Below are positions 14,435-27,339 of a stretch of DNA of 64,000 nt, one piece after another. Both the position numbers and the translations under genes were made by a program. How positions within the stretch are numbered: the first letter of the stretch is position 1; every line of letters begins with the position of its first letter. The notes beneath the pieces are model-generated. The model was not told where the DNA came from, did not search any database, and worked only from the letters and a program-made list of their open reading frames with translations. The stretch lies in NCBI GenBank assembly GCA_036583965.1, contig JAZBQD010000015.1:26448310-26512309 (forward strand), in the 5' to 3' direction. Source of the stretch: Prunella strophiata (Eukaryota; Chordata; Aves; Passeriformes; Prunellidae).

Positions 14435-15840
14435 ATGTCAGAAATCAAGCAGGACAGGCAGAACAGGAATCTTCTCTTGAAAATAAGGCAAAAAAGAAAG
14501 GTGTATGCCCAGCGGACATGGGAAGAATACAGAGAGGTTGCTTGCCACTGTAGGGAGAAAATTCATGTGGCCAGAGCTCAGCTGGAGATAAAACCGGTCA
14601 GAAATGTGGGGGGCAATAAAAATATTTTTTAAATATATTATGGCAAAAGGCAGTATAAAAACAACATCAGCCCATTACAGGGTGAGGATGGTCACCTCAA
14701 AAACGGGAACATGGACAAAGCAGAGGTGTTTAACTCATTCTTTATCTCTGCCTTCAACAGAGATGACAGACCAAGGGGGTCTCAGTGCCTGAACTGGAGG
14801 ATCATGACTTCAAGAATTATCAACTCCCTGTCAACCCTGAAGCTGCTGCTCCAACTGGATCCCTACAAATGCATGGAGCCTGATGGCATTCCTCTGAGAA
14901 TCCTCAAAGAGCTGGCTGATGTCATTACAAAACCTCTCTTGATGATTTTTGAGTGGTCTTGGGAATCCAGAGAGGGCCCACCTGACTGGAAGCTGACTAA
15001 CCTTGTTAGTCAAGTTTTCAAAAGGAGGACCCTGGACTCACTGGGCCTGTCAGTCTCCCTTCAGTGCCTGGTAAAGTTATGGAAGAAGATTATTCTGGGA
15101 GGTATTAAAATACACCTGAAAAAGAATGCAATCATTGGCCACAACCAGCACAGCTTCATGAGAGGACAGTCCTGCTTGTCAAACTTTATTCCCTTTTATG
15201 ACAAGGTAACCCACCTGGTTGATCAAGGGAAGCCAGTTGATCTTTTTGGATTTCAGTACAGCTTTTGATACTGTCTCTCATAAAATTCTTCTGGACAAAA
15301 TGTCCAGCTCACAGCTGGATGAACACATCCTGTGATGGGTGAGCAACTGGCTCACAGTTCAGGCACAAAGGGTTGCAGGGAATGGGGTGACATCAGAATG
15401 GGGACTTGTCACTAGTGGGGTTCCACAGAGCTCCATATGAGGCCCTGTGCTCATTAACATCTTCAGAAATGACCTGAATGCAGGACTGGAAGGGACACTG
15501 AGCAAGTTTACAGATACAAAACTGGGAGGAGCTGTTGCCTCCCTCGAAGGCAGGGAGGCCCTGCAGAGAGACCTCAATAAATCAGAGGGCTGGACAATCA
15601 CCAACCATATGAAGTTAAACAAGGGAAAAGTGCTGGAATCTGCACCTGGGATGGGGCAACCCAGGATCTACAGTACAGAGTGGGGAATGAGATGCTCGAA
15701 AGCAGTGCAGGGGAAAGGGACCTGGGGGTCCTGGTTGACAGAAAGTTGAACATGAGTCAGCAGTGCCCTGGCAGCCAGGAGGGCCAACCTTGTCCTGGGG
15801 GGCATCAGGAACAGCAAATGGTCAGGCCCTTGAAAGGAAC
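14435..15840 (+). pseudogene. Decayed CR1 LINE ORF2 (reverse transcriptase) fragment
   Basis: CR1-like protein segments lie in order on the plus strand but in different frames. The order is a pre-RT basic stretch (14435-14632, YREVACHCREKI), the early RT part (14711-15268: MEPDGIPLRILKELAD, DWKLTN, FMRGQSCLSNFIPFYDKV), the block around 15250-15290 (FDTVSHK in another frame), and the late RT part (15447-15749, LSKFTDTKLGG) followed by GERDLGVLVDRKLNMSQQC. The catalytic F-A-D-D box is reduced to FTDTK, so one acidic codon is gone. There are several frameshifts and stops. The CR1 3' UTR is missing. It is dead. Confidence 0.9.
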
Positions 15841-17604
15841 AAATTTTCAGGAATCCCTGAAACCTTTTGTCTTTATGTGAAAACAGGAGCAAGAGGCTTG
15901 TGGAGGTCAGCTGCATGTGTATGTGGGCATCCCTCTACTGTGAAAAGCATGCACCAAGAGCTTCCTATTCCCAAAAATGCAAGGATTGAACAACTTTCTG
16001 ACCCCTTTACCCGCAAAATCAGAAAAAAATCTGCCTCTTGTGTGTTACTAACAGGAATCCCTCATGTCATTCTTCCCCAAATTTCAAACCTTAAGAATAT
16101 TCCATCAGTGTAATTGCTTTCTTTATGTCTGTGCTTGTCTTTCTGCATTCCTCAAGAAGGGAAGCCAGACTTGCAACCATGCTTTACCAATGATATATTG
16201 TATTCTTTTTTCCATTTTACTGCTTAAAAAAGTGGCCACTGAGTCTACATAATTTTTTTTTTCAAAATACAGAATTCAAAGTCAAGACCCCAAACTGAAG
16301 ATATATTAAGATTTAGGTGGCCTAATCTAAACATTCATTCTAGAAATATTCCACACTTTATTCTCTGATTTGAGTCTTGTGGTTTGTACAATAGATAACA
16401 CAAAATACAAATGATCACATTGATTATCAAAAGACTCTTAAAGGATTTCTGCCACAGGGCTGACAACCAAGAAATTTCAAAAATAAAACTTTTCCAAGGA
16501 AATGTTATACAGATATGTCGTGAAGGGCTATCAATCCAGAAGGATATTCCCATGTTGTCAACAAACTTTGAGCTAGGAGTTATTATCCAGACTGCAGAGA
16601 GAACACATTAACCAGGAAAACTAATTTTGATGGGTTTGCACCACTAGTTCCTGACAGATGCATGATAACAGAACTCTTTACAAACCCTCTTATTAACTGC
16701 TTCATGAAGCTAGTGATAGTATTCCAGTATATATCTATTTTATTTCACACGACATGTCTTCTAAGATTTTTTTTCAAGACAGGGAAAAAATCCCAAAGAA
16801 CTCAGAGAAATGTATTTGAAAAGTAGTTTCTAATCTTGCTTCTTAAGTGCACTTCTAAATTCCACTGAATACAGACAGATATGAGCAGAGTATCTTTTTG
16901 TTTGTTTGCAAAATGTCCATGGAGATATGCACAGTGAATGTAACACGACAGCAAGGCCACAGTGGTGTTATTCTGCTGAAAGAATTGACTTGGAGTTTTA
17001 AGTGGCCATCAGGGAGAAATCTGATTAAAAGTACTTGTAAAAGTCTCTTTTACAATGGAAATGTTTTTCAGTTTCTACTGAAGAAGAAATAATATCTCTC
17101 CAGCAATGCTTGTTGAAAAGTTGTTACTATGAAGCTGCTCAGGCCTAGAAGCAAATAAAAATCTCTGTGGCTTGGCTTACAGAGCCACACAAGGCAAAAG
17201 AATGTGCAAGGCACACTTGTCCCCTCTGCATTGCCTGTGCCTCTAGGAGGTGGCAGCCCAATGTGAAAGAAGCTTCTTAGGAGCCGTGTCCAAAAGGAGC
17301 CAGAATACTATTGATCCTTGACTGCAATCATCCCCATTGCCCCATGGCCAAGCTGAAGTGACTCTTATACACTGGTAGGAGCTGGCTTGGGAAAAAAACT
17401 CACCTCAGATGACTCAGTAACACTGGGATTTGGTAAACTCTTCTTAATCGTGTCCATAATCCATGATGCTCCCAGAGGTGAGTACAGTGGCTCAGGGGTT
17501 ACAGATTTGGAAGGGGCTGCAGCAGTGACAGAGAAGGGGCAGTGGCTCAGCAGGGAAGAACAGAGGCAGGTCTGCACTGAGATGCTGGAGAGTGAATGTC
17601 CTCC

Positions 17605-17681
17605 AGTGTGGATATTCCTACTATGTCCTATAGTGTGAATATTCCTACTATGTGCTCCAGTGTGGATATTCCTGCTCTACA
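17605..17681. repeat. 27-bp tandem repeat, nearly three copies
   Basis: Units beginning agtgtggatattcctactat start at 17605, 17632 and 17659, with a few substitutions. The period is a multiple of three, so the frame from 17596 repeats a 9-residue unit (SVDIPTM-like). I do not think it is translated. Confidence 0.85.
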
Positions 17682-19542
17682 CCTGATGCTCTTCCAGTTG
17701 GAAAGTCCACCAACTTCCAGTGGGTTAGGCATGACCTACAGATTGGTTTACTACTCTGCTTTGAAGGTGAACTTTCTGGTCACTAAAAACATGTTTTTAG
17801 TACAATGTAAGAGCAGATAGAGTGGGGAAGTTCCTCGGTCGCTTAGACAGTGTGCCTTGAGGTTGTTCTTACAATGGGAGAGCACTTACAGGAGATAGCC
17901 CTCATGAGAATTCACCTTCTCCATTAATTCTCAGTGATCTATCTCTGTATTAGAGGTGTTCCTCAATGTTACTGAATGCTGTCAAAGTGGATTTTTGAAA
18001 AGAAAAAAATGTTAATTTGGTCTTTTTCTGAAACATAAAGCCGTTTTTGTCTTGGAAATCCCTGTTAATTGCTTATCGTAAACATATGTGCCTCTCTCAG
18101 GGATACTGGTTCCCATCCCCTATCAGACTGTGAACTTTCTTTAACCCAGCCCTTCCCATTCACTAAAATGTCTCTTTGACCTGGGCTGTAAAGCAGTTGA
18201 CCTTCCCACCTCCAACTCCCTCATTCATATGCGCTTCTTCCAAGATATCTACATGACACAGGCCATCTTTATGGGCAAACATAAAGAGCAGTCAGACTTA
18301 AGCACCTAATAACAATGCCTATGTTTTAAAAGCCCTCAATGTCTGAAAAGTATCTTTATAGCTTGTGTAATATATGACATTGCAGAGCACCTCTGACTCT
18401 CCAAATGAGGAGGCTTACAGGGAACTGGGACAGCCATTCTCATCTCTGGGTAGGTGAAAACTTTGGAGTGAAGACATGCGCAGAATTGTGACAAATATTC
18501 CTCCTAAAGAAGCTAACTTAAAAAAACCTCAGAAAGTAGGCAAAGCATCCTCTGTACTTGTATTCTGAAAGCTTTGTCCCTTGGTCCAATAAAGAAGCCC
18601 AAGAGACTATAATTATGTTTAGTTTCCTCACAGTGTCTCCAGATGGAGAGGTATGGACACAGTGCAAGTCTTTCTTCTGAGTAGGAGCCACATCTTGCAA
18701 TTTTATGTCTTGACAAGCTTAATGGACCTCTAATACTCCCTGCTGCTTTTGGAAAGACTTTTTGGAAAGGTATTTATTCCTTCACCGTCATATAATCCTT
18801 GAACAAACACTACTTCTAAAAAAATCTCAAAATGTCTGTTTTGTGAGTGAAATACACTTGCCTGGCACAGATATAAATAGCAGCAAATATACAGTAGAAG
18901 ACAAGACACTACTTAAATGCATTTTATTTTGAGCAATAACAAATTTGTTGCTATCAGCCACCATAAAATATCTATGTGTCATATGTCTTACATAGAAAAA
19001 ACTATGGCATTAAATAGTCCAGCAAACAGCATTAGTTGTTCTTTTGGCACCTGATATTTGGTGCCACCATATGTTCGATCCTGCATGCTGAGATTTGTTT
19101 CATTCATCTAATATTACCATTTTTCCCCACAGCTGGTTTTGTAGAAGATGAGAGATCTTAATGCAGTGGCTGCTTGCATTCGTCCTGCCAGGCTCTGCTT
19201 GCTGCAATGGAATCATTATACATCTCATTAAATAGTCAAGGTCAAACCAGCAGCTAAGATCTCTTGTATGTGGTTCTCTGTGGGTGGCTAAATAAATGAA
19301 GATTTCAATAAATATTTGATGTCTTCCGAGAGATGAGAAGTAGCTTTCTTTGTTCTTACAGAAGGTCCTTGGCTAGTACCTGATTTTTAAAGGAACAACC
19401 AGCCTGTAATATATGTTGAAAGGCAATTTTATTGGATCCTGAAGCTAAAATATTGGCAGACCTTCATGTAAGGATAATGTCTTTGCTCATATGATTTATA
19501 GTGCCTGATGCATGAATTCAGCTGGCATGGCTGAGCATCAGT

Positions 19543-19604
19543 TCCTGTTAGAGCTTGTGTCTAAGTATCATAGATATCCTGTTGGAGCTTGAATCTGAGT
19601 AATA
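19543..19604. repeat. Degenerate 34-bp tandem duplication
   Basis: tcctgttagagcttgtgtct at 19543 recurs as tcctgttggagcttgaatct at 19577, followed by similar aagtat/gagtaa text. The copies differ at several bases. Confidence 0.55.
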
Positions 19605-22373
19605 CCTGCAAAGAGTGGCAGACCTCTCTCCAATTAAAATCCTTCAAAGACACATCCATGGTCATAACATTCCTCTTCTGTCCTCTAGGGTCCCTAGAAG
19701 ACCGGGCAATCAGTTATTTGAGAAATCCCTTGAGAGAATTCTCACATAGTAGAGACATGGGAAACTCATCTCTTTGCAGCCAGTGACACATTTTTCTCTG
19801 AGTAGAAGCCACTGTGGCCATGCCTGAGGAGTGATTCTGCCTGGAGTCCTTTCATATATTAAGGTTTCTTGTTGTTATATTTCCCAGAAGGATTAGTTGT
19901 TGGGTGACAAAAAACTGGAGATATTTGGGACTGCTTGGATGCAGGTGTTGAATCAACCATGGGTCAAGGAAGTGAACTGTCAGTAACAGAGTGACCTGGA
20001 ATTTTTTCATGGGGTGTTCCTCCATTCTTCCCCAAAATGCTTTGTAAAGTCTCAGAGTCTCGCTGATCTCAGAAATCAGCACGTTTTGACCATGTCAAAG
20101 CATGGCCCTGGTCCAGGATCTGGATCAGAGATTAGTTTAGCTTACACTGTGTGATCAGTTGTGCAACAAAGCTGTCAGACATCTGCTTCTGTTCTGCCTG
20201 ATGGCCAACAGAAAGCTGTGGCTCTTGCTGTGCATGTGAGAGGCTCAGGTAGAATAAGTCTGGCAAGTAAATAACCTCTCTTTCACCCTTCCCAACCCCC
20301 AGAGACAATGGCTGTAAAGAATCTGTTCACTGGCAGATTAGCTCAGGATAGCTGTCTTTAGGATGTAAATGTTCTGCATTTCAAAACAGGACAAAAGAGC
20401 TTAATTTGATTGTGAGGCTGAACATTGTAGAGACTGCCTGAAGAAGATAATAGGCTTCCCAAGATCAATAAAAAGACTTAAAACTCGGGAACTGGGACCC
20501 CAAAAGCATAATTTATGATCTAATACACATAACAAAATTTCAAAATATCTGAGTCATATTTATATGAATGTCCATTACATCAGGATTCTAAATAACGTAA
20601 TGAGCAACACTAGAAAAACTTGTACTTATTTAATGCCTTTTCTCTGTTCAAGCTGAAATTTGTAGGGCTGTTCATTTCTTTCCCTGATTATAACATTTCT
20701 AGAAGTAAAACAGTAGAATTTTGTACTGATTTACATAAGATTTACAATTATATGGTGAGAAACTGTAGATAGGATGGGCATGTACATCTTCTTTTATGTG
20801 CTAAGTCAAAGAAGAAAAGTTGCATTGACAGTATCACGAAATGTAGATATGCAGTAATTGTCAGTTTTGGTAAAAGATTAGAATACTATGAGTGTTATTC
20901 TCTTGAAAATTGCAATAGCAGTTGTGTTTCATTCTGAAGCTGAATAAAATCCCTGTCATTAAAACACCGGAGCTCTCTCTCCCTGCTATGACTAGCAGTT
21001 TTTAACTCCAACAAACCATGGAGTCAGTGTCTCCGTCCCCACTCTGGCATATCCCATATTAGCTTCTGAAAATATTGCATGTCTGTACCTCCATCTGGCA
21101 AAATCAGAATGAAATATTAGCACAATCAAACAAATAGGTACTTCCAGAATGTTGCGGATAAATGTATCACAGTAAATTCACAGTAATCCATCAACTGATA
21201 CTTTTGTTTATAATCAGACCAAAAGGGCTCCAAGTGTTTAGTATTCATTCATTTTGCTCAAAATCAATCTTCTTTGTTTGAAGCATCCAGAGAACATATT
21301 TTTTTCTTGTTTTTAAAACAGGTGAAAGGATTATGATCATTACAGAGCTGATCACCTGGAATGATAGAATGTCCCACACATTTAGCCCCTATGTTATGGC
21401 TTCTGTTTTGGAATTTTACTTGCAAAAATATTGACAAGAATAAGAGAAACTTATAAATTAAGTTTCATTTACTACTACATTTTGCTACTGTGAGTAAAGC
21501 TACCTTAAGATAGTTAGGTCTCATCCTCATGGTTGTGGTTTCTAGAGTTACTAGTTTGAAAAATCATTTTCACCAGCGCTGCATGTGAAAGATAAATAGA
21601 GAATAATACAGGCAAATTCAGGTTGGTTGACTTTGTATTACTTGGTTGGGAACCGACTTTGGGTTTTTGGGTTATTTCTGTAGCAAAATGAAGCAAGTCC
21701 TTGGTGATATACCTGAGGGTTTTTTATGATTTCTGCAGTAATACATTCCTGAAAATTGCCACTAGACTCCATGTCCCAGAGCTTGAGTGAATTGAAGTTG
21801 TTTCACCGCCTCCCTGATGTGTAGGTTGGAAGAAAACCTGTCTGCAAAAAGGAGGCTGAATCACAAGTAGTACCAGGCAGCCTGCAACAGACCTTTAGAA
21901 ACGAGACGTCTTGTACCATTTGCCAAAGAGTGGGGAAAGCGTGAAGATGACTGAGATGATTCAAAGCCCTTTTAAAAGCCCTCACATGCCTCATCATGTT
22001 CAATTTTACTGAGAGTAATTTACTCCCACCACAACATCTTGCTACATTCAAATGAAAACCTGGAAACTGGTGTGAAGTTAGTGTAGTACTAGTGGAAGGT
22101 ACTAGACCAGCTTAGAGAGCTTCGCTCTCTGCGGGGTCTGAATGGGATTCTGGGGGAAAGGAATTGATTTTATGTTCATTGCAAGAAAGGAGGAGCTAAA
22201 CCTCTCTCCTTGTTCATGCAGGGTGAGGACATGAGCCTCTTTACTCCAATGAATTCCTGACTGGAATATCAGGACCCATCACACCTCAGGCCACCATAGA
22301 CCTGAATTAATGTTGAATGCTATTATAGATATTGGTCTACAGTGATAATAAAGAGACTTCAAGACAGTAAGAT

Positions 22374-22389
22374 GGGGGGGCGGGGGGGG
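22374..22389. repeat. G7-C-G8 run
   Basis: Sixteen bases are G except for one C. It can form a G-quadruplex in principle. No gene or promoter is nearby. It may also be a difficult site for sequencing. Confidence 0.8.
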
Positions 22390-25300
22390 AAGCACTTTAC
22401 TGTCTGTTTGGTATCAAATAATATTTTTTCTCACCCTAGTCTTTATATATTTTTGTTGGATTTAAGTTAGCACAGGCTACAAGACTCCACTGCTCTTGAC
22501 CAATCTCCAGGCAGCAGTTACTCCAGCTCATGCATTTTCTAAAAGATAAGACCAAGAACCACAGAAAAAAAAAAAAACTTTCAATACTGAATTACCAATT
22601 TTGTTATCAGCTCAACACAGTGGGCAATGTACTGCTATGTGGTTTTAGAAGAGATTTCCTACTTGAGTCTATGAGTACCCCCCAAAAATTGATAGCATAT
22701 TAACTTCATTTTTGATTTTGGTTATGAATACCTCAAAGCAATGGGAAGTTGTTGAAAGTTAATGTCCTGATAGTGTTTTATCTTTATGGCCAAAAAGAAT
22801 AATCTCAGTGTAGAAAAACTCCTGTCAGTTACCATGAGAAAGTGACACAGGTACTGACATCTCTTTTTCTCTAGTTTGCTCCTGTGTGCATGGTTTGCTG
22901 TATTCAAGAGCATTCATGGTATAGCTGACATATTTAGACATTTCTATTTGTCTCTCTCTAATGTATGCTGCTTTTTATTGCTTTCTGTGTGGTGATGATG
23001 AAACCACTGGCCTAGCCCATAATAAATCCAGGTGAGGAACATTAAACTGAAAATAAAAAAGATAAAAGATGCATATTATCCCTTTACAATTTATAAAAGC
23101 CAAGCTTTCTTCATCACATGTTTAAAGATGAACATTTAAAATATTTTTGGCATAAGAAACTGATTGACACTGTAATAGAGTCCCAGTTAGAACAAGCCAT
23201 TCAGTTTAAATAGATAAAATATGAATTACTGAGTTTTCATTGGGTGTTGCAAATCTGTTTTAAAAGCTTGAGTTTTATCCAAATAGAGGGATAAAGAACA
23301 TGACTTGTGACATTTCATTTCTGTGAAATTAAACAAAGAAGCACATAAACAGTGACAGAAGACTTGCTGGTGCACAGTTATAGCTGATGTCCATAGTGTG
23401 CAGCACTTATCAGGGGCCATGGTTGCTTCAGTTTCAGGGTCTATATTGCTCTAAGTAATCACAAAGTCAACCATCATCCTTCTTGCACAGCATCTGATTA
23501 TGTGCCTGTCCTGGTCACCCTAGGACAGTGCCACATGACAAAAGAAGTGATTCCTGTGCTTACACCATCTGGGATGGTGTTTGTCTCATGGTTATTTTGC
23601 CATCAGTGAACTTTCCACAGATATTCTCTATCCAGAACAACTAAGAACAAAATCTCAGGTAAATATACTCCTACCATCCTGCCATCCCCTTGGGAAACAG
23701 GTTTGAACTATCTGCAGAATAGATGCTTTTCTCTTTTTTCTTGATGCTGTGGTTGTAGGAAGAGATTTAACTAAGTTGTCTGGATGTAAGCCTCACAGAT
23801 GAGCAGAGAAAACAGGTGGAAAAAAGCACAGCAAAAAATATTGTCAGACATTGTTGACAGCACAGCTTCTATCAGAACACCAGAAGGATTCACAGTAGTC
23901 ACAGAGCCACAACCATAAAATGGATTTGAAGGTGTATGAATTTCCAGCACCACATTTTAAAGCTCAAACTCACAAAAAGCCACTAATGGCTCTCTGTGAA
24001 GAAACTCTGTGGCACTGGTTTAGTTTATGGTCATGAGAAAAAGCCTAGCTTTTGTGTTTAAAAAACCCCTGCAGAACTGGGGGAAGGGCTAAATAAAGGA
24101 CCTTTGATTGAGACATGGGAACAGAGGTAGACAGGCTCTAATTTGGTCGTAGCATTTTTATCTGGTGAAATTCCATTGCTACAAAATCTCACGGTATGCC
24201 AGTTTTTGCTGTTAAATCTATTTTTATTAACATGGAAAATGAAATAATTTCAAGGCTCTGGAGTAATCTGCCCAGTGTTTCACATACATGTGCAAAATTT
24301 TCAGTTTTGCTGAAAGAAAAATAGCATGTGCTTATCTGGAATGTTTTCTTGCCTAGCTCCGTCCTGCAGTGATTAATTACTGTTGCATTTCAGTCCCTTG
24401 GAACAGAGGATTTATAACAGAAATACTGCAGAGTGTGCCACTTTTTTCAGCTCTGCACATCCAGACTGGGCTTGTTGCAGCAGGTTTTGCATACATCTTG
24501 AAATGCCTTGCAAGAGCTGAAGCTGTTGCGGATATTTTCAACCTTATAAGTCTGCGGAAATCTTGCGTCACAGTCTTCACGAGGCTGGCGGTGTGTACAG
24601 CAGCCTGCAGGAGGAAAGCTCTGCAGTGCAAAGCTGCTTGAGCACAGGCTGCATGACTTGTGGTGCCACTGTCTAACCCAGATTCCCTTGACTGCTTCAA
24701 AGGGCTGAGAGCCCTCATTCTCTCAAGCACATCTCTATTGCTCTTCCAATCAGTGGCTCATTTCTTATTGCTGGGAAGTAAAAATAGTCTCGTTAGTTAA
24801 TGTCTGAACCTTGGACTTTTTTCTGATTGTACGGAGGATGACTTTGTAGATCACTTTTATTTCTGTGTCTGCTTTTATTTTATCCATTGTAAAATGCAGG
24901 TAATAGTTCAATATGCTTTGATTTTAGCCACACCATTGTCCAAAGCACTACAGAAATTCAGCTTGGACAGAAAACCACCAGAGAAATCCTAATCTGCTAA
25001 CCACAAGAAAGGAACCAGTGGCCATAACTCAGCCACTCAGTAGGTTATCACTATATTATTTTGGTAGCAACATTTTTCTTGTCAGAGGGGGACTCCTGTT
25101 TCACAGGTGCCCTGGTTATCCCAGGCTCTGTATTCTTAAGACATGGAACATAAAATGAGAATCTACACTCAGAACATGTGGTAGTCTAGACCACTGTGGT
25201 GTGGTCCTAGCTAGGGAAGGAGGTAAGTGATGGAGGCTGTGGGAGTTGAGGGTTGTATGACACCTGAAGTAAGGTGCAGGGTGGCAATCATCAGTGGTAC

Positions 25301-27295
25301 CTGCTGAATGAATTCTGCACATACGTTTCAGTGACTGAAGGACCAAGGCATTCAGAAAGGCCTGACAAGTGTGGTGACTATCTGTCTCCTGAACACAACA
25401 CCTCCCTGCTGGAACCCTGACATATATAACTTTAGATGTGCCTCAGCAAGTTTTCCCTGCTGAAGCAAAAGGAGCATGCTGAAGAGTTTTTAGGCTTCAA
25501 GGAAGGACTGATACCTTGATGGTGTCGCTGCAGGTTGTGCTTATCAATATAGCTTTCCCTTTGTGACATTTTGCAATGCTGCCAACATTCAGAAATTATT
25601 TATTTTTGAAAAATAATACATCTAAGAACCACCTCTTAAAAGTAAATTGTCATTCTTGCCTATCTTAAATAAAATATGATTAGGATTAAAAAGAATGATG
25701 TCCTAATCTTCTTTTTATATTTGATCAGTTTTCTTTGTTCACATTTACTTTTATGTTTTCATCACTTCAAACCAATATAGGTCAAAATCCTCTTACTGAT
25801 CTCTGTGAATACACACTAATAATACTGGGGCTCCATGGAGGCAATAAGTATGTCTGCCTACACTGCACTGCAGAAATATCAGGTTTAGTCAGTTTTCCTT
25901 TTTCTTTCATTATTTTCTAGCTTCTGCTTCTGCTTTCATGGCAGCATAAATTTTAACAAAATGCTAGATCTTAGCTGGCAGAATAAACAGACAACAAATT
26001 ATGAAACTGGATGGAAGAAGTGTAATAACTGTTTTAAAAACCCATAATGAGCTAGGTCACGAGATAGGCATAGAGCATGTATCTAATTTTGTCAACACTC
26101 TGCTACCATAAAGTTAGGCTCCTAAAGTTATTCCTGAATCATTCATTAAATGCAGATTAGACTTGCTGTCTTACCTAATCAAGCTTGCAGGCACTGAATT
26201 TCCTAAGAGCCTGGTGTCATTAGCTCTTCAGTCACCAGGAATGCAATGACTAGGAGTGATGGCTGCCTATGTCAGACCTACTTCTTTCTTGTCTCCCTAT
26301 CCCTCTTGGGCAATTAGTTTCATATGAGTCCTTGAAACAGCTTTTAATAAAGGTTTTTTTCAACCCTAGTGGGAATCTCTGATTTCTTTAAGCAACCATA
26401 AGCAGATCTCTGTTGTCTGAAATACACATTATGTTTTACTGGAGCAGACATATGACCCAGTTTTTCCCTATTATGGATAGTGAACACTTCAAAAGGTACA
26501 GTTTTGATCAAAGTGCAAAGGGTTGAAATCAAAGATAAAGCGACTACTTCCTAAGTACAAAATACTTGATTGGCTTGATGAGGATTATTTGTTTTGGGCG
26601 ATAATTGCTATATTGCTTTTCTATTTCATATCCACTCTAAGAAAAATGGTCTCTGAATGACAAAAATAAACAGTTTTTCAAAGGTTTATATTACTAAGAA
26701 CATAACATGCTGAAGGAGGGCAGACTTTTTCTTCTCATGAATTGGGATTGACATTTATCATGCAGTCAGATATATTGCAGTTGTTAGATATGAGGCCTAA
26801 GGTCTAAAAAAACATCATTCATATACTTTGTTATTATCATATAACTTTATTAAACACAGTATGATGATTGATGACAAACCAGGTCAATTGCTCTGACATT
26901 ATTCCTCCAAATGAAAATAATCTCAATGCTCCACAAGTTTAGATTTTTTTTTCCTGCTTGCTATTTTTCTTTCTGAAAGGCAAAGATACTTTCACAGTCC
27001 CCTTTCCTTAACCTAGATAGCTGCTAAGTTGCAATATCCTCTGAGAAATAGTAACAGATTTTCATATGGGAATGATCTGACACTTCCATTTACATGGAGA
27101 CTTCACAAGGATTAGATAACTAGATGGGAATAGAATTTTACTCAACAGAAATTAGGAGCTAGATCCTGCAAGTCACTTATGAGCAGATTTCTTGACATGA
27201 ACAGTCCCAACAGCCTAGCTCACACCCATTCCTCCATCCTAGCCCCTTTCCACTATTCCTCAGCATACATCCCTAAACTGAAACTGAAAGGAATG

Positions 27296-27339
27296 GGACA
27301 CCTGACCTTTCAAGTATGGACACCTGACCTTTCAAGTAT
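27296..27339. repeat. Exact 22-bp tandem duplication
   Basis: ggacacctgacctttcaag plus tat occurs twice back to back without mismatch, in intergenic DNA. Identity suggests a recent slippage event or an assembly duplication. Confidence 0.9.

Noticed and set aside
12907..15840. One continuous CR1 element from 12.9 to 15.8 kb
   Set aside because: The 3' end at 12907-13163 lies before the RT fragment on the same strand, and a SINE and unrelated DNA separate them. They are independent insertions.
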